DNA of 64,000 nucleotides from Plectrocnemia conspersa (Eukaryota > Arthropoda > Insecta > Trichoptera > Polycentropodidae): the NCBI GenBank assembly GCA_009617715.1, contig VTFK01000209.1:186001-250000 (forward strand). Reading direction: 5' to 3'. The first letter of the stretch is position 1; each line of letters opens with the position of its first letter. The notes beneath the pieces are model-generated. The model did not search any database, had not been told where the DNA came from, and saw only the letters and a program-made list of their open reading frames with translations. The translations under genes were made by a program, and so were the position numbers. Below are positions 57,800-64,000 of the stretch, piece by piece.

Positions 57800-57872
57800 T
57801 ATTAATTGTCTAACACTACGCGAAAGATCTGGATTTGAATCCCACACGAACCCTAGCGTTTATTTGCAATAT
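57800..57872 (+). repeat. tRNA-like SINE head
   Basis: GGATTTGAATCC (57831-57842) is a B box followed by CACACGAACCCTAGCG, which resembles CATATAGACCCTAGGG in the S copy at 58185. An A-box-like word lies about 30 bases upstream. No matching body follows. Confidence 0.4.
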
Positions 57873-58184
57873 TAACACATTTATTCTTACATTCCAAAAA
57901 TAACATATTAAATAACATATATGAAATATATTAGCTAAATTGCAAATATATTTTTTATCCTCTGTTCTTAGAATATTATATAAATGCATTTAATGTAGGT
58001 AAAAACTAAAAAAAAATACCGTTCTACACAGAAAATATGAAGGATTAATAATATAAAAATACGGGTACTTATATTATATTAATACCGGTATCTAAAGCCT
58101 TTCTACATATATGTGAATATGAATAATATAATTTTATAATCACAGCTATCAGAATAAAATACAACTATATTATAATAATTAACC

Positions 58185-58385
58185 AACAAGATACACTAGT
58201 GGATAAGTCGGTAAACAATATTTAAAAAAACTAGGTACGAATCCCATATAGACCCTAGGGTATTTTTTAATCCTAATCATAATAATTATTATGTCATTAT
58301 GATTAGGACCGATCATCACATATTAAGTTTTCCTATATTTTCCTATTATTACGGATGGATATCGTGATGATTAATTAAAAGCTGC
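58185..58385 (+). mobile_element. SINE family S, copy 5 with tRNA-like head
   Basis: The only copy on the plus strand. Head: CACTAGTGGATAAGTCGGT (A-box side), then GGTACGAATCCC (58233-58244, B box). Body: an 11-bp foldback CCTAATCATAA/TTATGATTAGG (58272-58308), GACCGATCATCACATA, AAGTTTTCCTAT, TACGGATGGATATCGTGATG and the end ATTAATTAAAA. This copy links the head and body seen separately elsewhere and fixes the family's polarity. Confidence 0.72.
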
Positions 58386-58449
58386 ATCGTTCAGAAACAC
58401 TCTAATATTGAGGTATATTTATCTCGTAAATAATATGGCATATAATTAT

Positions 58450-58470
58450 ATAATAATAATAATAAAAAAA
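58450..58470. repeat. Short (AAT)n microsatellite
   Basis: About five AAT units followed by an A run. Confidence 0.6.
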
Positions 58471-58539
58471 ATCATCGTTAAAGCAACCTTTTTTATTTAA
58501 TATCTAATAATTTAAATAATTATTTGCTTTGATCAGGGA

Positions 58540-58600
58540 CGACATTTCAGCTTTTCCAGGGGGGTCCCTCCCCCGCTGGAAAAGCTATAAGATTCCCCAA
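58540..58600 (+). repeat. Terminal fragment with AGGGACGACATTT and a foldback
   Basis: CAGGGACGACATTTCAGC repeats the end word of family L (48466 and inverted at 52483). AGCTTTTCCAG (58560-58570) is inverted as CTGGAAAAGCT around GGGGGTCCCTCCCCCG, so this end forms a GC-capped hairpin. Confidence 0.55.
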
Positions 58601-58750
58601 ACTTGAAGAGTAAAAGTCTATTACAGAATACTTCTACTAAAGGTTTATAAAATAAGAACTAATTTTGTCAGATAGCATTTACTATATAAATATTTCTGTG
58701 ACAAAAACTGATTTAATTCAAAGCAATGCCTGCATTGACGAGTTTGTTAA

Positions 58751-58947
58751 CCCAGATATGCCCACTGTCCTATGGGTAGGACACTAAAATCATGTCAACG
58801 CTGAGATTGTCTGAGAATGAACTAAAAAAGTTTACTAAAATCTAAAATAATTGGAATATTGTTAAGTCTAGTGTTGTTTGTCGTCTGGTGAAGCTGTGCG
58901 GTTTTTTTTTAATTTGAAAATAGCAAAATTTCTTGGGCATATCTGGG
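58751..58947. mobile_element. piggyBac-type MITE, 197 bp
   Basis: Perfect 14-bp inverted ends CCCAGATATGCCCA (58751-58764, and reverse complement at 58934-58947) are flanked on both sides by TTAA (58747-58750 and 58948-58951). TTAA is the duplicated target of piggyBac-superfamily elements, and ends starting CCC fit that family. The interior has no frame, so it would need a transposase from elsewhere. A 33-base interior segment (around 58784-58818) is repeated almost exactly outside the element at 58972-59008. Confidence 0.9.
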
Positions 58948-58971
58948 TTAATCTAGGATCTCTCATTAATA

Positions 58972-59010
58972 CATAAAATTATGTCAACGCTGAGATTGTC
59001 TGAGAATTAA
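58972..59010 (+). repeat. Near-identical copy of a MITE-internal segment
   Basis: ATGTCAACGCTGAGATTGTC, followed by TGAGAAT, matches 58791-58817 inside the MITE. It lies 24 bases beyond the MITE's right TTAA, suggesting a second truncated copy in tandem. Confidence 0.7.
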
Positions 59011-59560
59011 TTAAATAAGACACTCAAATCTAAAGCATTGGGCAGCTAACCCTCGTTCAGTATTTAAGGATTAGGATTTTTGGCCCATTAACAATTTCAA
59101 CCCCTACTTGGTTGGGCTTCGCTACAGTACATTTCGCAGACTTAGACTAAGCCCGACCTCCTACTTAAGATGTCGCGAGTGATAGCTGCGGTCGGGTTAA
59201 CCCGCGCGATATTATTGCTGGATTCCAACATCACTTATAATAATCACGAAAATAAATAAGTATAATGAGGTAACAATCAAGATAAAAACGACTTATGGAT
59301 CACCTTGTATTATTCAGTAAGATTCGCAAAGAAAAAACTACGTTAGATTGGGTATGTGTTATAGATATGTAAACCCATAAGAGTAGACATTATCTTCCAA
59401 TAAAAATACAGACGTTAAAAAGTCAATGTGTTTTATTATAACCATCATTTGGTCTATATTTTCTATTTAATAAAAATATAGCTTTGTATTGTTTGTTTAG
59501 TTACTATAAACAATCCTGAATGGCAGGAGAGAGCGATTCCGTTTATTATATTGTGTATCG
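59011..59560. other. Spacer
   Basis: A balanced patch at 59040-59230 contains GGGTTAACCC. No gene recognised. Confidence 0.35.
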
Positions 59561-59622
59561 ATAGCGGCCAGGTGGTTGGAAAACCGTCACGATTTGACGG
59601 GTTCAAATCCCGGTGTGGCTAA
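59561..59622 (+). repeat. tRNA-like SINE head or tRNA pseudogene
   Basis: GGTTCAAATCC is a perfect B box with a T-arm-like CGGG/CCCG stem (59598-59612). The middle arm CCGTC/GACGG encloses a seven-base loop ACGATTT. That loop lacks the obligatory U33, and the acceptor ends pair only partly. It is not a functional tRNA. No matching SINE body was recognised downstream. Confidence 0.5.
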
Positions 59623-60234
59623 TGTCAACCGCATTGTTTCTGGTCACGAAGTCTGTAGATGTCTAGGAAGTGGTACACAAAACCGACGTTTAAAAAACTG
59701 ATGGTGCCACTTTTTCGACGAATCCAATCCGATCGAGAGGGGAAAACCTCTCAAATCCGATCACGGTCAAAAAACGTCTTGGCGGCTCTGTACCAAGATT
59801 CGTATGCAAATATTTTCATCGAGAATTTTTAAGATGGACTTGACAGACATAACATTGGCGTCATCATGTGAGGTCTCTCTGACATCACGGCCGGTGTGTC
59901 CTTTGAATTCAATTCGAAACGAAAGGCGGACCACGTGCACACGATGCGCCGTTCGATAAATCACGATTTCCGTGCCACTTTGACACCGTTTCTCTCTGAT
60001 GCGTATTTTACTTATCCAATACTATGGGAATGTGGCTTGTATTTGGGAATACTAATGCGACACTTGAAAACATAATTATAATTGAGAAGATCTCAGATTT
60101 AAAAAAAGCGACTGATGCGTATTCATATACACAAATTGTGATGGCCGTTTTTTAAAGCAATTAACACAGTGGTTTGTTGCTCGAATATAAATTATAGAAA
60201 TAGGTACTATGTTGAATTAGACACTAAACCACTA
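59623..60234. other. Balanced then AT-rich spacer
   Basis: The balanced 59640-60000 part may be the body of the preceding SINE-like element (small foldback GAGAGGGGAAAACCTCTC at 59735-59752). No coding signal. CACGTG at 59932-59937. Confidence 0.3.
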
Positions 60235-60292
60235 GTAACCATTAAAAACTGGGAATATTATGTGTAACCATTAAAAACTGGGAATATTATGT
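60235..60292. repeat. Perfect tandem duplication, 29 bp x 2
   Basis: A 29-base unit beginning GTAACCATTAAAAACTGGG occupies 60235-60263 and is repeated without change at 60264-60292. Complete identity in neutral AT-rich DNA points to a recent duplication. Confidence 0.97.
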
Positions 60293-61195
60293 GTACTTGT
60301 AAGGAAATATTGTTTTTTTTTAACATTATTTTTAATATGTAGTTTAAAATTTTATAATTTCGATTTTATATTCAACATATACCTCTAATAATGAAATATT
60401 TTACTCACCTGTACACATACAATGATTAGGATAAAAGGTTTTTTAAAAAAAAATATTTTCACTACACTCTAAAGCTATTTTTATATAAAAATAATAGAAC
60501 AAATGAAAACTTTCATCACATTATAAAATTGTTCAAAATATAAAATACCGTCGGCAAGAATTATGTAAATTTATTTATATGTTAATGCCTATTATATAAT
60601 ATTATTTATATCCTTATTTTTTCTATTTGATTATTTTAATCAAAATTACAATTTTTTCAATTTTATAAAGAGCTATTTAAAAAAATATTTTCTTTTTATA
60701 TTACAAAATGTTTTAAAAAGCCGCCATTTTGAATGATCTATCTTATATCATCTAAGATCTATTTTTATTTTTTATTTTAAGTTTAAATTCAAACTACTGT
60801 AGTTATAGTGTCGCAAAAATAAAATAAATGTAACTAAATATTTATTAATAAAATATTTAATAATATTTTATTCAGGATGGCGCATAAAGATCTCTTACAT
60901 TATGAAATGGTACCATTTACAAAATTTACTAATCTATCTAAAACAATGATATTTATGAAAAGATCTTTAAAAATAGTTTCGTTTTAATCGGTTTTAAAAA
61001 TCATATCAGACAAGTGGCGGCCGTCGCGTCGTTGGCAATACATTGTTGAAGATATTCGAGAAATTTATCCATCACTTTCCGGGTATTTAAGGAAGATGTT
61101 TGTTAACCTTTTTTATTAGAAGCCCTTAACAGTTCCACTGATATGGAAGTAAGCTATATCACTACTCAGGTAAATAGCTGCAGCGAGAACTTGTA
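60293..61195. other. AT-rich spacer
   Basis: No gene recognised. AAAGCCGCCATTTTGAAT at 60718-60735 contains an inverted YY1-like word. Confidence 0.4.
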
Positions 61196-61199
61196 CAAG

Positions 61200-61420
61200 A
61201 ACTTTCGCACTTAGGATTCTTCGGTTGGCATGATCATTTTGTAAGGGTACAGTTTAGGATCGGCATACAGAATCCTCCTTAAAATCAGAATCAATATAGA
61301 GATATCCTCAATAACATGGCATGCTTATACGCGGAATGCCTTGCCAATTTATGAATGGATGATCTTAATGCTTCCACGTTTTATTGCGTTCTAACACCCT
61401 CTCTGCCATGAAGTTTTTAT
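61200..61420 (-). pseudogene. IS630/Tc-type transposase relic (DNA-binding region)
   Basis: On the minus strand, 61359 down to 61315 reads SIHKLARHSAYKHAM, resembling the second helix-turn-helix of Tc/IS630-like transposases (StRKLAxExxvSxxTV). After a frameshift, 61276 down to 61238 reads RILYADPKLYPYK, matching the RILKKDLxLxPYK motif that follows. Spacing and order fit the family, but frameshifts and stops are frequent and no catalytic DDE block was found. Balanced composition on both sides (61010-61630) may hide further decayed parts. Confidence 0.5.
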
Positions 61421-63234
61421 AGTATGAATCCAGTTATTCAAAAATTAAAAATCAATAGTAAATTTTCAGATCTGGTACGGCTGCATTTCAACCAAACGCG
61501 AAGCGTGTACTGAACACTCTCATAATACGCTTGAACAACAAAGCCCCGATGTTCACAGATCCAACCCATGATGGCTACGGAAAATGGCAAAGTTCAACTT
61601 ACCAAATAAAACCTACTCACATCTGTCTTAATGCCCCACGCTGTACTATATAGTTGATTAACGAATAAGAAAAAAAAAAATTTAAATATTTATTATTAGT
61701 ATGGCTCATATTTTAAGAATATTCAAATATCGTTTTGGAAACTAATGATAGAACGAGGCTTTTAAAGTTTTATATTTATCCGACAGTTTCGACTAATCTT
61801 TACTAGAGGAAAAAATCAAAGCAATCATCGAGTATCGATCACAGAGGTCACGTGACATTTTGAAGACAAGCGCAATATATTTTCGGCCGTATAATAACAA
61901 ATACGTGTGTTGGCATTTACAAAGGCTGTTTCGCTCGCTTTTTTTAACCACCGAATGACCTCATTGGACACGTGCAAGACAATGACGGACATGACTGAGC
62001 GATATGAAGTGTTCTGTATGCTACTCACAGACAGACAGAAACGATCGCGAAAATCCAATTTTCCTCTTCCTCATCCCGGATTTCCACCCTCCGGAATCAA
62101 GCGTCGCGTTTCATTATCTCCCCTATTTCGTAGTCATATGTCAAAGTATCTCGGATAACAACCCTCTATAGAAGCGACGAAATTCAATTGAAAGCTTTTT
62201 GCATCGCATTCGCAAAAACCATAATTGCTTGGCCGGCGATGGATTGGAATGTTTGGCATTTTGTTCATATCGATATGGCGGAATGCAATAAGCGCGCAGA
62301 GAAATTATCAAAAGAATTTTCAATTACAGAGTTGTTGGATTGCATATAGACACAAATATATATGTACGTAAAGATATCGACGCTTTGCCTATCGATAACC
62401 AACCCCTTTTTACTCATCACGATGAGTGTCTACGACCCTTGCTTAGTCGACAGTTGTAAACATTACAGCTGTGCAGACATCAAATGATTACGCACCAACT
62501 GTCACTTTTTTGCTGCCAATTTACATATAAAATGCCATCATAGATTGTATCGGCGCTTCACTGAAACTATACATATATAAATAGTGTTGTAGTAATGTCA
62601 ATAAAAAGGTAATAATATTCGTGATATGGCAAATGTTATATTTCTTCCAAAATAATGAATATGTATTTAGCTTAATAAAGAGTTAGTCACATATATATTA
62701 TTACATACTAATTTCAGCTGTAGTTACTTCCAAACGGGACTTGTTTTTTTCAAATTGTAAATTTTTATATAGAATTAGAGTTGTATAATTCAAAATATAT
62801 CGTAAACATCGCATTGTGATCCCAACAACCTTAGCAACAACTAAAAATTGGACTTGTTAAAAATTCCTTTGATTAAGAAGAAAGAGGAAATCCTCGTCAA
62901 AGTTTAGACATTTTTCTAGAATAAAACCCGTGTATAATCAAATAAACACACCTCTGATTCAATAATCAGAGCACAAATAACAAAAGATTTCTGTAAGATT
63001 ATGTATCACTCCCAGGAACGAGCGGCGGTTGACGTTTGCCGATTTATAACGATACCCCTAAGTTGGGGTAACTTTTTAACCATTAAAATGTAAGATCTAT
63101 AACTTGTCTTTTTCATAAATCTGTATACACGCACACAACCGTACCAAGGGAAGCCATAGTTTAGTTTATCTCAATAAATACGTTATACAATATATTGAAC
63201 ATCTTGAGCTTCAATTCTTGTAATAGCAGTAATT
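61421..63234. other. Spacer with balanced patches
   Basis: 61830-62160 is balanced and has open frames on both strands without motifs; it contains GGTCACGTGACA (61847-61858) and TTGGACACGTGC (61963-61974). No gene recognised. Confidence 0.35.
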
Positions 63235-63275
63235 TTTAATCAAGATGGCGGATCAGACCGACTAACGAACTTAGC
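63235..63275 (+). repeat. Short repeat containing AAGATGGCGGATCA, copy 2
   Basis: CAAGATGGCGGATCAGACCG, then ACTAACGAACTTA. See the first copy at 54926. Confidence 0.55.
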
Positions 63276-63504
63276 CGAGATATTTACAAGTTTAATTTTC
63301 ATATGGATAAACATTTTAAATGTGGTTTTGGAGTCTCCCAAATCGAAGAAACTGCATCAATTTTTTTTCGTAATTGCAACATAATCCTCTGCAATATGTT
63401 GTAGTATTTACGTCGAAATCTACCTAATAAAGTAATATTACCAACATGTCTTTCCCCTCACTTGATAGCGTCATTGTTTTAACGATAGCGTGTGTTTATG
63501 ACCT

Positions 63505-63760
63505 GAATAAATAATTGGAAATATGTTTTGCTCGTCCCATAGGAAGAGTCGGATTCCCAGTTGGTTACAGAGTAATGAGGGGGGTAGTTCTGCCACCGTG
63601 CATTACCTCCCCGTCACTATTAGCTGGCTTCTATAATCCCTCGAGTGCCCACATGGCAGTGCGTATAGACCACCTGGCTAGCTACGAAAATATGGCTTCG
63701 AATGCCGTCGCAATCAATCGATTCGTCAGCTAATTATTTTTCATATCGTCACGAAATCGC
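63505..63760. promoter_or_regulatory. Balanced block, candidate regulatory DNA
   Basis: Contains GACCACCTGGC (E-box), GCCCACATGGC (an imperfect foldback around CACATG), ATCAATCGATTC (DREF-like ATCGAT) and CAGCTAATTATT (homeodomain TAATTA with an overlapping CAGCT). A 72-codon plus frame (63515-63733) crosses it but has no domain. No TATA/initiator pair. Confidence 0.25.
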
Positions 63761-64000
63761 AAGGGCGATACTCATTCATTGAAGCTTTAATTTGTAAAAT
63801 TCCCAGAAGTAGGATTATTTTTATTGTGTTATAGAAAGAGCGGCGAGTCCCATCGAATTCACTCACGAACCACTAACAAAACGACAATAAAGAAACACCT
63901 TGAAGCGTTCTTGTTTGTGTTCGGGGAATAGAAAATGCTCAGGTGTTCGTCTTGTGAACGCACAGATTCCGCCAGAGCGGCAAACTAACGGCCATTGTTG
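63761..64000. other. Right-edge segment, no gene recognised
   Basis: Balanced composition with no open frame of note. The last 120 bases contain CAGGTGTTCG and CCGCCAGAGCGGC. A gene may begin beyond the window. Confidence 0.25.

Noticed and set aside
59561..59622. Second tRNA gene candidate
   Set aside because: The anticodon loop lacks U33 and the acceptor stem pairs poorly, so it is called a SINE head or pseudogene.
1..64000. CRISPR array, bacterial operon or phage region
   Set aside because: No regularly spaced repeats, no ribosome-binding sites and no dense ORFs. The tRNA lacks encoded CCA and the transposons are animal types.

Overview
This window looks like nuclear DNA from an insect or other arthropod. 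It is strongly AT-rich and has no dense open reading frames. It carries one intact eukaryotic tRNA gene and decayed copies of several animal transposon superfamilies: hAT, TcMar-Tigger, mariner/Tc (IS630), piggyBac, jockey-like and RTE/CR1-like non-LTR elements, and tRNA-derived SINEs. One likely core promoter pairs a TATA box with an arthropod-type initiator. A lepidopteran or another repeat-rich insect would fit, but nothing here fixes the order. I found no host protein-coding exon that I can defend, so the window is probably a gene desert or the inside of a very long intron.

Layout. 0.25-0.53 kb: a CpG-bearing TATA/initiator promoter reading rightwards. 0.85-2.1 kb: a broken non-LTR reverse transcriptase followed by the first copy of a 600-bp repeat with a CCGGTAATACCGG-type end. 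4.9-5.9 kb: an internally deleted Tigger element with both ends and its TA target site. 10.1-11.1 kb: piggyBac-like and Tigger-like relics. 13.0-15.2 kb: a SINE, a jockey-type RT relic and a mariner relic. 17.2-18.8 kb and 20.6-21.2 kb: two hAT elements, each with inverted ends and a perfect 8-bp target duplication. 25.7-26.7 kb: non-LTR C-terminal fragments. 34.0 kb: tRNA-Arg(ACG). 38.7-39.3 kb: second copy of the 600-bp repeat. 43.1 kb: a compact cluster of E-box, ETS and CRE sites. 48.5-53.1 kb: two copies of another long repeat, a motif-dense ACTGGC segment, a 170-190-bp tandem duplication, a promoter-like GC-rich block with an X-box, and a perfect hairpin. 57.2-59.6 kb: SINEs, a small piggyBac-type MITE and a tRNA-like head. 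61.3 kb: an IS630-type relic.

The AT-rich spacer is broken by islands of balanced base composition (about 3.8, 11.3, 19.5, 24.9, 28.2, 30.7, 39.9, 43.1, 44.6, 46.7, 51.9 and 63.6 kb). These lack convincing codons but are dense in recognisable transcription-factor-like words, as expected of distal regulatory DNA. The palindrome CACGTG occurs at least 21 times, several within a longer GGACACGTG word. The genes here do not form a pathway. The coding traces are unrelated dead transposons, and the only gene I consider functional is the tRNA.
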